Assembly: GCA_037355855.1 (NCBI GenBank)
Contig: CM074762.1
Coordinates: forward strand, 2,542,001-2,606,000
DNA: 64,000 nt
Direction of reading: 5' to 3'
Source: Pseudo-nitzschia pungens
Lineage: Eukaryota > Bacillariophyta > Bacillariophyceae > Bacillariales > Bacillariaceae
Part shown: positions 44,175-54,411 of the stretch, one piece after another
How positions within the stretch are numbered: the first letter of the stretch is position 1
Layout: every line of letters starts with the position of its first letter
Notes under the pieces: generated by a model
Databases searched by the model: none
Told to the model about the DNA's origin: nothing
Seen by the model: the letters and a program-made list of their open reading frames with translations, nothing else
Position numbers and translations under genes: made by a program

Positions 44175-46313
44175 ATGAATGAAATTATAACAAAGCAACA
44201 CGAAATTGAACCTTTTTCATCGTCAATGCCAATGTCCATGGACTTTCCGCGACAACCGCGACGTCGTTCCTTTGGCAGCAACACTAGATCGATAGGAAGA
44301 ATGAATGCAAGCAAACAATATGAATCAATATCGTTGAAGGAAATCCTTGGAGGAGAAAAGAATTGCACTAACTCATTTCGCATCAGATCGGACGATGGCG
44401 ACGATCACTCTTGTTCCAGCCGTACTTGGAACAGCAAATCGGATGCGGTTGATAATGCAGAAGCAAAGATTCAGAACATCCTCCGAGCGAGAAAGACAAA
44501 AGACAGAAGAAGACAAGATGTGAGCAAGAGTTTGGAGTCAGCTGTGTTTTTGGATAGCCGTGATGCAAAACTTGAGGAGGATACGCATGTTTCACAGGAA
44601 AGCTCCAGAGAACAACAACTGAACGAAGAAAAAGAGGGAGAATTATCTTTGAATGACGGATCTTCTTCCAAGAGGGAAGGAAGACGACCCCAAAGGCATT
44701 ATCGCAACGAGTCCCCAAGCCGTTTGAAGAGGCGTAATATAACTCGAGATCAAAGAAGAGCCATGGTTCGATCTGCTAGCCCAGGAACATTGCGAACAAA
44801 GAGAAATGAAAGTAGTGATGATTTGGTTGGCTTGGATTCTCAAATCGTGTCACGAGATCAAAGGAGAACTAGAGTACGCTCTCGGAGTCCTGGGTCTCTG
44901 CGAACGAAGCTGGAACAGCAGCGACAGAGATCGAGAGACCGCGATGACTCACATGATGCCAATTCAACGAAAGCACCTATCACAAGGAAAGTAAAGAGCA
45001 AAGCAGCGATGGATGACGATGGTGATGAAAAGGGGGAAGCTCCTAAGCGTCGAAGCTCTCGAAGTCGAAGTCGAAATCGGTACCGAAGTAAAAGTTCTTC
45101 CAGCGACGATGGCTCATTGGATCTAAAAAACCATGAGCGGTCTAATCGTTCATTAGCAAAGGAACCAGACTTGATTCGAGATCGAAGTAGAGGCCCAATG
45201 AGTCGCAGGTCCAGATCAGAACCAAGGTTGAACTCTCATCCAAACGACGAGAACGAAGATGATAATAAATATACATCATCACAAAATACTTCAAGACGTG
45301 CCCGCACGTATCCAAGAGAAGTTCGCCGTAGCAGCAACGAGGACCCCAGCAGCGATGACAATGTCGATGACAATGGAAGTACTTCATCTGCACCGTCTAC
45401 CATGAGCCGAAGGTGTCGACATCCTCTCACTTCGCGACGTAACAGTAGGAAGAGGCTAACTAACCGGAGAACTTATTCCAGCTCAAGCATTGATATTGCC
45501 GAGGGAAATTGTTCCTCGCCAGAAACGACTACTGAGAGGTTGAAAAAGTTTTCCAAACGGTCTTCACCATCTCTTGGCGATCACTTTCAGCATTCTCCAT
45601 CCGCATGCGATAAAGAGGATACAGAGAGATTGTCAATGGTAGAAGAAAGGTCGACGACTTCATCATTGCACAGCGGTTCGAACGCACACACAATTTTGCT
45701 CCAATTCGATCCTACCAAGGACACGTTTATTCAAACTGTCGATCAAACAACGGCTAAGAAGACGCACGAGATCATTCATCAATCAAATGGAACTGAATCA
45801 AAACTAGAAATCTCCGAACTGTCGGGGTTGCCAACGTTTGAGAAACCTTGCAGCACGAATGATTTCAACGAAAGCAGCATGAATAATACAGTATCAACTC
45901 GATCCATGTACAGTAGCGATGGAGGATCAGTTGTGAATAGCGAAAACCGGAATAAGTCATTTTCTGTCGTTTCACCCGGTAGCGATGCTTCATTGTCGTC
46001 GAAATCAATGCTCGGTGAATCACGAAAACTTGAGGAATCGGTCTTAGAAAGCAACAACGAGCGTCTAAACGATGATTGTTTGCCGCTACCACCCTCCCGT
46101 AATCGTGGTGTCCTAGGGAATAACTTGCAGGCAAAAAAATCGGCATTCCTTCAAAAAGTCCAGGAAACAAAGGATGATGTCAAGAACAGACTCATGAAAA
46201 ATCCCACGATCAACAGAGCAGGTATTCGACTTGGGCGTACTGTCCATCAGGTTCTAGATGACAACGATGACAACAGTATTGCCGACCACGAGTCGCTATC
46301 ATCATACAAATAA
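44175..46313 (+). CDS. RS-rich low-complexity protein 2
   Basis: A single exon of 712 aa starting at the ATG in CACCATGAATG. The first 100 residues are mixed (MDFPRQPRRRSFGSNTRS, YESISLKEILGGEKN). The middle is Arg/Ser-rich, with a repeated unit near 190-255: RDQRRAMVRSASPGTLRTKR and RDQRRTRVRSRSPGSLRTKL, a clear internal duplication of about 40 residues. RRSSRSRSRNRYRSKSSSSD follows. The C-terminal 150 residues are Ser/Asn-rich and end in a more ordered stretch (KKSAFLQKVQETKDDVKNRL). No known domain. It is on the same strand and in the same style as the RS-rich gene 1.3 kb upstream. Confidence 0.65.
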   Translation: MNEIITKQHEIEPFSSSMPMSMDFPRQPRRRSFGSNTRSIGRMNASKQYESISLKEILGGEKNCTNSFRIRSDDGDDHSCSSRTWNSKSDAVDNAEAKIQNILRARKTKDRRRQDVSKSLESAVFLDSRDAKLEEDTHVSQESSREQQLNEEKEGELSLNDGSSSKREGRRPQRHYRNESPSRLKRRNITRDQRRAMVRSASPGTLRTKRNESSDDLVGLDSQIVSRDQRRTRVRSRSPGSLRTKLEQQRQRSRDRDDSHDANSTKAPITRKVKSKAAMDDDGDEKGEAPKRRSSRSRSRNRYRSKSSSSDDGSLDLKNHERSNRSLAKEPDLIRDRSRGPMSRRSRSEPRLNSHPNDENEDDNKYTSSQNTSRRARTYPREVRRSSNEDPSSDDNVDDNGSTSSAPSTMSRRCRHPLTSRRNSRKRLTNRRTYSSSSIDIAEGNCSSPETTTERLKKFSKRSSPSLGDHFQHSPSACDKEDTERLSMVEERSTTSSLHSGSNAHTILLQFDPTKDTFIQTVDQTTAKKTHEIIHQSNGTESKLEISELSGLPTFEKPCSTNDFNESSMNNTVSTRSMYSSDGGSVVNSENRNKSFSVVSPGSDASLSSKSMLGESRKLEESVLESNNERLNDDCLPLPPSRNRGVLGNNLQAKKSAFLQKVQETKDDVKNRLMKNPTINRAGIRLGRTVHQVLDDNDDNSIADHESLSSYK

Positions 46314-46636
46314 TATATCCGGACTTAATGACATTATTGTCTACTACAGTGAGGCAAAAAGAACTGAAATACTATCTAGCACATTTCAAAATCAATATTG
46401 TTATCATAATATTTATAGAAATATCAATGAAAACTTTCTTCACGATTTAAACGAAACCGACTCAATTCAATCAAAAGGATTTCCGTAACTCATAGTTGAA
46501 TTACGGATCAGCTCTCTCCGAGAGCGATAATGAAAAAATAATGCTGGCAAGAGTGAAAGTAAAGCAGATATTTGGTCCGTACACTTGTTGCTATCCTCAC
46601 CTTCATGGTTGTGGGGGACTAGAGCTATGTTTGTGT
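46314..46636. other. Convergent 3' gap
   Basis: This gap lies between RS-rich gene 2 and SMEK. AT-rich, no gene supported. Confidence 0.5.
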
Positions 46637-49600
46637 CTACTCTTCATCGTCATCGTCGCGATCAAAGTACGACTGCTCATGGTGTTCTTCTCGATACCTT
46701 CGCTGGTCTTCAATAGCCCTTTCGTTCATGACGACACGAGGACGTCCACAAGCATTATTGATTCGATCAGCACATGACTGATTTTTGTTTTGGTTATTTC
46801 TCTCCTTGACAAGGGTTTCATACGCATGCCTCAAGCAAGTTAGTGTGCTGACATACGGACTGGAAACATCCTCCAAACTTGGAACAGGTGCTTCAGCTCC
46901 CTTTGCAGATATGTGTTTTGTTACAATGTACTCAATGAGAGAATTTATGCTCTTCGTATTGATAAAGTCACACATTTCCACAATAGAAGAGGAAACCAGA
47001 TTGTCACCCACTGGGTTAGCTCGAAACGCCTCAAATACTGGCCCAAATAGATCATCCTGTATAATATGCCTGTGGTACATATCTTCGTCGACGGATACAA
47101 CAGTACGAAGGAATCGCAAGGCGGCAAGTTTTAGGCACCTGTCGCCGGAAGTGTTTCGAGGGAGCGAAGAAGGCTTGATTAGCTTCAATACATTGCACAG
47201 TACGCGGGAACGTAATAGATACATTTTCATTCTGTACTGATGAGCTCTGACACAGAAACCAAGGAGTTCGACCGCAAATGAGCTCCGAAGTGCGCTGAAC
47301 GGAACCTTATGTAGCATTGGTTCTTCCTGATATCCTCCAACTTGAAACCTCTCAACCATTACATCCGATATTCGTGACTTCTTTTCGCCATTCAAAATTG
47401 CGTTGGGGAATCGTAATAACGGATACAAAATTGTGTACTGAAATGGAGCGGCAAGCCACTGGACGTAGTGTTCGTAGAATGCGGATAGAAATTGATTTTG
47501 TTCTGTCGAAGTAGTATTTCCGGAACCATTTGGGTGTGGGTGCTGATCATGAGGTGGGTTGTGACCTCCACTGGGCGGAATGCCTTCTGCCTCATCTGCA
47601 AATCCAGCGTTCATTGGTCGGTTGTCCCCCATAACATCAGTCTCAAGAATGATTCTCATAATTTCTGTTACTTGAAGTAGCAATCCCGCATCAGTTTCAA
47701 TGGCGAGGAGAAATATTAGAGATGCCAGCAAATCGTTCGGCGGGCATTGAAATATCACCTGTTTTTTCCCATTCGGTCTCGGTCGAGATAGTCCTACGAC
47801 GTCTTCGTTATTTTTACATGAAGCATAGTAATCCAAACACTTTCTTCGTATCAGACTGGCGTCATGCGCGGCGATCCCAGCGATAATCTCGAGAACCAGA
47901 CCTTTATCTGTAACATCCGTTTCGGGGTCAGATAACACGGTGGCCAGCAACAGCAGGAAATTGACTGGTTTTGAAGGCTTTCGCGTATTTTGTGACGACG
48001 AGTCGTTTTTGGGTGCCGCCGTATCATGGCTTTCTGTCGAATAAGATAAGTCGACTTCCATCGATACTAGAACAGCAAAGAAATCGTCTTTATCGTTCTG
48101 GTGCAAGGAAATTCGAACCATGTTGAATAGCTCCCTCAGAAATGACAGGCTTCCCCGCCGGCGTATCCGTCTTGATGACATTGAATTGTCTTGGGGTGCC
48201 AAATGTTGTTTCCATATCGTTGACATTTTCTGCGACTGTGGGTATTTTCCAGAGGCTATGACAGTAGATTGATCAGTGGAGGACTCCTCGTGTTTGCGTT
48301 TGGCTAGTATACAGTGAACATCCTTCCCGGCTTCTAAGCTTTCCAACTCACTCCACTCAAGCTCGCATATTTCATCCATTTCGTGTCCCAGTATACGGAT
48401 GACCTTGGCGAGGTAGCTGTCCCGAAGCAAATCTCCTCGTTCATCCGATTCGGATGGCGACATGGTGACTCCTTTTACAACATCGGCATGAGTAAAAGTC
48501 TGCAAAGAAGACAAAGTTGATAGGCTACTTTCATCCATTGTTGGTCGCAGTAACGTATCTTTGACGTAGTTGACACGGAATGAACGATGAATAGCCCCAA
48601 TCAAAAATTCGTCCTCCATCAATGCCACTGTGCGAAATTTGGCTCGCTCTCGCAAAAACCACCTATGATTAGCCTTGTCTCTCAAATCTGGATCATATTC
48701 CAGTGTCTGACAAATATCTTCAAATACTAGCTCGTCGTTTATAATAGATTCGAGAATCGAAGGATCATTCAACAAAAGAATAGTCTTGACGCATGCTGCT
48801 AAGCTCGTCAAGGAACACAAATCTTGTTTCGCTTCGGCTGGTGGGAATAATGAAAGAATCGACTTCAAGTAATAGCAATCGTTTTGACTAATGTATGTAG
48901 CAAGTGATTCCCGTTGATGAATATTCTGACGAGCGTCGGAAGCGAAGGAAGGACAATGCAAAATACAAAACAACAGAGAGAATAAGCTTGTGTTGTTAAC
49001 AAAGAACCCGGAAACAAGAAAGGGCAACCATAACGAGCAACAAAACGCCAACGACGTGCGCACCTGAACTCTGGCAATAATGTCGGATATTTCTTCGATT
49101 CTTTGTATCGTGGGTGGGTTGGGAAGTTGTGGCGAGGCAGGTGTTCCTACATTCAAGGCATTTCCGCCTCCCGGAGAAGTGGCATCGCTGTAGGCCGCCA
49201 CTATTCCACCCATGGCATTTTCGAATCGATGGTGTGCATCATTGTCGTCGCGATCACCAACGGCACCATTGTTGTTGTTGTTGTTGCTGCTGCTGCTGTT
49301 GCTATTGCTGTTCTGTGGATTCTGTGTGTTGTCCGCCGCGACGTTCGCCCACAATTCCTGCGGCTGCAAATTGGCATGGTGTGCGGCCGCGACATTGTGT
49401 GCCAGATCTGCCAGAGGCCTTCCGTTCCCCCCATTTCCCATGGCTTTTTCCAGGGCAGCTTTGGAAGCAACGGCTTCGTTGCTTCCTATTTTGTTGGCAC
49501 CATCGCCGCCGCTGGTCCCGAGAATGCCTTGCTGGTGCTGCAGCTGCTGCTGCCGCAATCGGAATTTCTCGTTGGCCCTGGCTTGAACCTGCGTGATTTG

Positions 49601-50171
49601 TCGCCAGATATCGATGCAGCCCTCGTTTTCCTGGAAACTCAACGCCAGGTCTACCCCCTGAGCCGGACTTCCTTCCTCGAGATACGGCTCGCACCAGGTG
49701 ATGATGTTGTCCCCTTGTCGCTGATACGCGTCCCGCAGCAAAATTCGAGTCCTCAGTAGTATTCTGGGATTGGCATTTCGAGCAGCGGTACTTTGATTGT
49801 TGTTGATATTGGTTTGCTGTTGCTGTTGCTGTTGGTGCTGCTGAATCGAGGATGGCATGTTATTTGCCGCGGTGGAGACTTCGGAATGCATGCACAACGT
49901 TGGTTCACCGAGCTCTACGTACACGGCAGAATCACTAAGGGGGCCGTTCGGTTGGTTGGACGAGGAGGGATTTCCATCGCTGCTGGTGTTTGCTCCGTCG
50001 TCACCACGCCCTGCGTTTTCTGAAGAAGAAGAAGAAGTGATCTTGTTCTGCACCGATGGTTTTTGTTTGTATAAACATAGAATTCTACCCGTTCCGCAGT
50101 CGTCCCAAGATCCATCGGCATTCAATCGATAGAGCTTGACCCTCCAGCCTTCCGGTTGTTGTTTTTGCTTG

Positions 50172-50203
<32 letters not shown>

Positions 50204-50950
50204 ATGATGTTGACGTTGCTGATTCTGATTCTGATTCTGATTCTGCATAACATGGTGGTGTGCAGGCTCTTTCTTTTTGTCGATTGAATCGATTTCGTTG
50301 CCCCCATTGCCCACAAACGCAACATTGTTTTTCTTCGTCGAATTTCCGTTTTCATTCTTGTGCTCGGTGCCATCGTCGTTGATATTGCCGTCACCGTCGT
50401 TTTGCCCTCCGGAAGGTTCGTTTGCCGTCACCGCTGCCATCTCGCCGGCAAACCCCCCTTCCCCTTCCGGCACCCCTTTGTTGGGATCGACTTTCTCGGC
50501 ATTCGTTCCGCTTGCGTCGCTTCTCGCAACCACGGCAACCGAGTGGTTCTGGCGTATCACGCTATCGATCTCATTGGCGCCATCGTCGTCATCGGAGCTG
50601 GAACTAGAAGAAGAACCAGAGAGGGACATCGAAATTCTACCGCGCAGTCGTTTGTCGTCGTCGTCGTCGTCGTCGTTGTCATCCACTTCGAAAATGTTGG
50701 AACCCGTTGTGGAAGATGACGCAGAAGCAGAAGCAAGAATCTGTCGCTTTCGTTTCCGCTTCTGCTGCGGTTGCACCTTCATTCGAAAACCAGAATTTAA
50801 AATGTTGGCCGGACTCGTGCTCGCGCCCTCCCCGTTCGATTGGTCGGATCGGTTTGGCTTTCCATGTCCGTGATCGGCACCAGGATGATTTGTCGCGGTA
50901 GATTTCTTGTTTCCGTCCAGAACGTTCGTCGCGGCAGCCGACTTTGTCAT
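46637..50950 (-). CDS. PP4 regulatory subunit 3 (SMEK family)
   Basis: Exon 1 (50950-49064) and exon 2 (48925-46637) join in phase 0 across a 138-nt intron (donor CAG|GTGCGC, acceptor CGTCAG) to give 1,391 aa; the join reads [23 protein letters not shown]. The first 260 residues are low complexity with Asp-, Asn- and Gln-rich runs. A PH/EVH1-like domain begins at [17 protein letters not shown] (about 266) and includes TWCEPYLEE and [18 protein letters not shown]. The SMEK helical domain after the junction has [31 protein letters not shown] and [16 protein letters not shown]. It ends in an acidic tail (DRDDDDEE). PP4R3 targets the protein phosphatase PP4 to nuclear substrates in DNA-damage and differentiation control. 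The intron is in frame and without stops, so a retained form is possible. The start is the first ATG; the open frame goes on to 51004 without one. Confidence 0.9.
50157..50251. repeat. Gln-coding trinucleotide tract in SMEK
   Basis: A CTG/TTG run with interruptions, followed by GATTCT repeats to about 50247. On the minus strand it encodes QNQNQNQ and then a Gln stretch with His and Lys. It is prone to length variation. Related CAA/CAG runs encode Gln at about 49809-49850 and Asn at about 49270-49315. Confidence 0.8.
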
Positions 50951-52449
50951 AATGCCCGCAAAAATACCGCCGGGCTGGATTCTTCGATCTGTCTTCTCAA
51001 CCAATAATCGACACCGTGCTTATTGCTCTGTCTCTTATAAATCGGGTTCGTTCTTGGTTCTCTAGATGTAATGATCGATTTCCTATCGAGTCTAGTTGTA
51101 TCTCAAACGTTGAGTGGCTTCGAACCAGATCAGTGGACAATGGACAGAGCTTTTGCACTACAAGTACGAGTAGAAATACCTGGCACGGGTAAGACTACGT
51201 CTGCAATGTTGTACGTACTGTGTTTTCTTGTACCAGTATGAATATGAAGTGGTGAAAGGACGAATTACAAGTAACTTAGTTTGTTGAGAGGATAGCGTAT
51301 CCTTAGTCGTCATGGTCGATCGTAAATTTGTTGAACCGAGCCCGCGGGGACCTCCGAAGAAAGGTACGGTATGCACGATTGTTAATATAACCGTAAAAAT
51401 AGAAACGAAAACAGAACATGGAGGACGGACACGTGTTCGAGAAATGGGATACGACGACCAAGATGATAAGGTTACGTAGAAGTAAGATTATTATTGTTAA
51501 AAAAAAAAAACAGCCAAAAAAAAAAAGACGGAAATTTCAAAGGTTGTTTGTTCTCTCATCAAAACAAGCATCAAAACAAAAATCAAGAACGAGTAAAACA
51601 GAAATCGGTGAAACGTAAATTATTCGTCTCTTACTTTGATAAGGTATGTGCATACTATATGTTCTTGCCATCTGTACGTCGTACCAGTACCTCGGATAGC
51701 GTATCAATCTCGAAAGAACGCGCCAAAAATGAAAATAGTTCAGGACTTTTCAAACCTTTCATCAAAAATTACGTACGAACTCGAGCTACCGGTATTGAGG
51801 ATTGATTGAGATTTTTTGAAAAGTCAAAATTATGACCGTTTTGTAAAATAACAATACTCGTACTTCGTTCTTCCTTCTACGAGTAAGTTACAGTACGTAA
51901 TAGCATGCATACCTGTGTTGCGTTCGTACCGGAGCGTCGACGAATCATGTTGACAATACAACAGAGCCATGATTGATTCGTTCAACTCCACCGAACATAT
52001 TCTTTTCGTTCTTAAGCCTGGTCGCGTGGGATTTAATCGAAACGAGATTTTACTTAGGTGACTTTCTTGCGCGCTCGGTGATTGCTCGATTTGAAACGAG
52101 GTCCCGTCGGTTGAACAAATTGAAGATCCTACAGCTCGCTATCTTCCGGATGTACGATCACTTAGCCCATAGTCGAAAATAATACGGTAGGAATTCTTTG
52201 AAATCCATTTGCATCCACTGACCACTGATCCTGGGGATCGTCGGATGGAAGCGATGATCACACCGACGATTACGATGATGTCATCTTTGAAGATTTGCGT
52301 GACACAATTATTATGATCAAGCAACAATCCAATTGACACGGGTCGGAAACAAAACCTTTTCGACCATCGTCGCCATCAGAATACTTCTCTCTACTCGGAC
52401 TCCCTCCATCATAGCGCACCTCTTTGGCGATTTACAACGAGATCTGGCG
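50951..52449. other. Divergent intergenic, about 1.5 kb
   Basis: Between SMEK (minus) and the first DUF6824 gene (plus). It contains TACCGGTA at 51787-51794, an E2F-like CGCGCCAAAAA at 51719-51729, and A-runs at about 51501-51530. No gene is supported. Confidence 0.55.
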
Positions 52450-54411
52450 ATGGAATCACGAACAAGTGTTCAAAAAGATCAAGACTTGGATCGCCATAGT
52501 CATTATGCCTCCGAGCGCAAAACGGAACAAAAGGAAGAAAATTGCACGAATGAAGGAAGAGAAACTTCATGTGGGATGATTGCAAAGAAGGATTGTGACG
52601 TTCCCACGAATCATCGCACCGATGATGGAACCCGTGACGATTGCGACGAGGAAAATACTGCGGACGATGCTCCATCCGACAAAAGCTCTTGGTATCCGTA
52701 CTTCCCGCTAAACTATTCGTTCCCACCGCATAATCTTCATTTCGAGCCTTCGCACAACAGGTATACAGGATTCTACAACTACTACTATCCTCCAGAACAT
52801 TATTATCATTCTCATCATTATCGTTCTCAATATTATCGATTTCGTCAACATCCGTTTACTTCACAACTCGGTTCGGAATACAAGCACAGGACGAACAACA
52901 CAATGGCTCCCTTTGATGATAAAACAGCTGTTGCCAGCAACGTCACCAAGGGAAACGACGGAAGCATGGTTCCAAGAGTAAACTATGTGGAAACCATCGA
53001 GCAAGATTATTGGTATTGTGTCAATGATATGTGTCCTCGTTTGTCGACCGAATACGACCGCCGCCACGACTACAAGTACTACAACCATTCCGCGTCAACT
53101 CCAAAGAGAAGCAATCAGTTTGCAGTGGGGGCGAAACGCGCGAGCAGAAAACTCGTGCACAGTGGCGATCCGAATCAGGTCCAATACTCTCCGATGGCAG
53201 CATCTCGATCTTCCGGGTTCGAATTTCCAGAGAAACAAAATAAGTATGCCAAACCAACGGATCATTCATCACACCAGAAGAGACCCTACTTCTATCCTCA
53301 TTACAGCAATGGATGGTACCCTGATAATGGTAACTCCGCACAACCTTACCATACCCAACCGTACGACAAGCACTATTTCTGCCCTTCTCCTCCTCCTCCA
53401 CCACAACCACCAAATTCTCTCGGCGAATACCCCCCACAAGCTTACTCTGAGTCCGTGTCACACGCTTCATCTCCTCCACCCCCAAAAAGTTGGTACGAAG
53501 GAAAAAATGGTAAATGGAACCAAAGAAGTTCTTACGCTCCGCATCAAGCATATCAATATTGGGCTGCCGCGAGTTATGATAGAAGTTCTCACGCTCCGCA
53601 TCAAGCATCTCCCAATTGGACTGCAGCGAGTTATGAGAATTCCGATCCCGCACCCGAAGAAACATATACTGCTCAAGAATTGAAGGATAGACCGGAAACA
53701 CCGTCTTCGTGTCACGATTCGAGACGAATCTCGAGAGTGACTCCCCAAAACAAGAGTGGAAGACAGTCTCCGGAGACCGTTAATCTCAACTTCCCTCCAT
53801 CCTCGACCAAGCCTATTGTGACTCCTGGTGAGAAAAAGAAGATCGGTTCTTCGCTCTTTTCACCGTCTTCTACTGTTGTAGAGTTGCGAGACATGGACAT
53901 TGTTTGCGGTAGGGGTGCTCCTACCAAATTTCATATCGGAAACCAAGAGTTCCGCGAATTGGCATCGAGGTACCATATGGAATACTTTTGTGCAAAACGC
54001 AGTGATAAGCCAAAGATTGCCATGGCAATCATGGACGAATTGCAATCTCGCGGAGCGCGTTTCGTCCGGCGCCAAAAGGGTGGAAGCGTCACAAAAGCCT
54101 TGCTGGAGAAAAACAAGCAAGGGTCATCGACTCTGTCCTCGCACTGGGTCGAAGTTTCAGCCAAGATTGCGTACGAGAAAGTCTGCGAAGCGTTGAGGGA
54201 TGGAACTGAAAACATCCAGCATCAGATGTTATCTTCTTCACGACCTCCTCTCGGAAAGTCCAAGAGCGCGAGCAGCAAAATGAAGAACCAAAAGTCTCGT
54301 CGTGGAAACAGCAACATTCCTCAGCTTCATTCCGGCGAAGTCAATAAGGATAGCATTAGAACCACAACCGAACAGGGAAAGGAGAACGGGGACAGAGTGC
54401 ATCGAATCTAA
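52450..54411 (+). CDS. DUF6824-type protein 1 (diatom-expanded 'CGRG' domain)
   Basis: A single exon of 653 aa from the first ATG. The N-terminal 150 residues are charged; residues 80-470 are rich in Tyr, His, Pro and Ser (YYYPPEHYYHSHHYRSQYY and PPPPPQPPNS). The domain lies near 478-585: MDIVCGRGAPTKFHIGN, FRELASRYHMEYFCAKRSDK, IAMAIMDELQSRGARFVRR, and WVEVSAKIAYEKVCEALRDG. This block is expanded in diatoms and other stramenopiles; its biochemical role is unknown and a DNA-binding or regulatory role has been suggested by its context in nuclear proteins. The tail is basic and Ser-rich. A 57-nt tandem duplication at 53524-53637 gives two 19-residue units. Confidence 0.85.
   Translation: MESRTSVQKDQDLDRHSHYASERKTEQKEENCTNEGRETSCGMIAKKDCDVPTNHRTDDGTRDDCDEENTADDAPSDKSSWYPYFPLNYSFPPHNLHFEPSHNRYTGFYNYYYPPEHYYHSHHYRSQYYRFRQHPFTSQLGSEYKHRTNNTMAPFDDKTAVASNVTKGNDGSMVPRVNYVETIEQDYWYCVNDMCPRLSTEYDRRHDYKYYNHSASTPKRSNQFAVGAKRASRKLVHSGDPNQVQYSPMAASRSSGFEFPEKQNKYAKPTDHSSHQKRPYFYPHYSNGWYPDNGNSAQPYHTQPYDKHYFCPSPPPPPQPPNSLGEYPPQAYSESVSHASSPPPPKSWYEGKNGKWNQRSSYAPHQAYQYWAAASYDRSSHAPHQASPNWTAASYENSDPAPEETYTAQELKDRPETPSSCHDSRRISRVTPQNKSGRQSPETVNLNFPPSSTKPIVTPGEKKKIGSSLFSPSSTVVELRDMDIVCGRGAPTKFHIGNQEFRELASRYHMEYFCAKRSDKPKIAMAIMDELQSRGARFVRRQKGGSVTKALLEKNKQGSSTLSSHWVEVSAKIAYEKVCEALRDGTENIQHQMLSSSRPPLGKSKSASSKMKNQKSRRGNSNIPQLHSGEVNKDSIRTTTEQGKENGDRVHRI
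53524..53637 (+). repeat. 57-nt tandem duplication within DUF6824 protein 1
   Basis: Two adjacent units, 53524-53580 and 53581-53637, encode RSSYAPHQAYQYWAAASYD and RSSHAPHQASPNWTAASYE. The reading frame is preserved and the two copies have diverged at several codons. Confidence 0.9.

Noticed and set aside
49103..49759. 218-aa plus-strand open frame with Val/Ala-rich run
   Set aside because: Antisense to the Gln/Asn-coding tracts of SMEK; low-complexity shadow.
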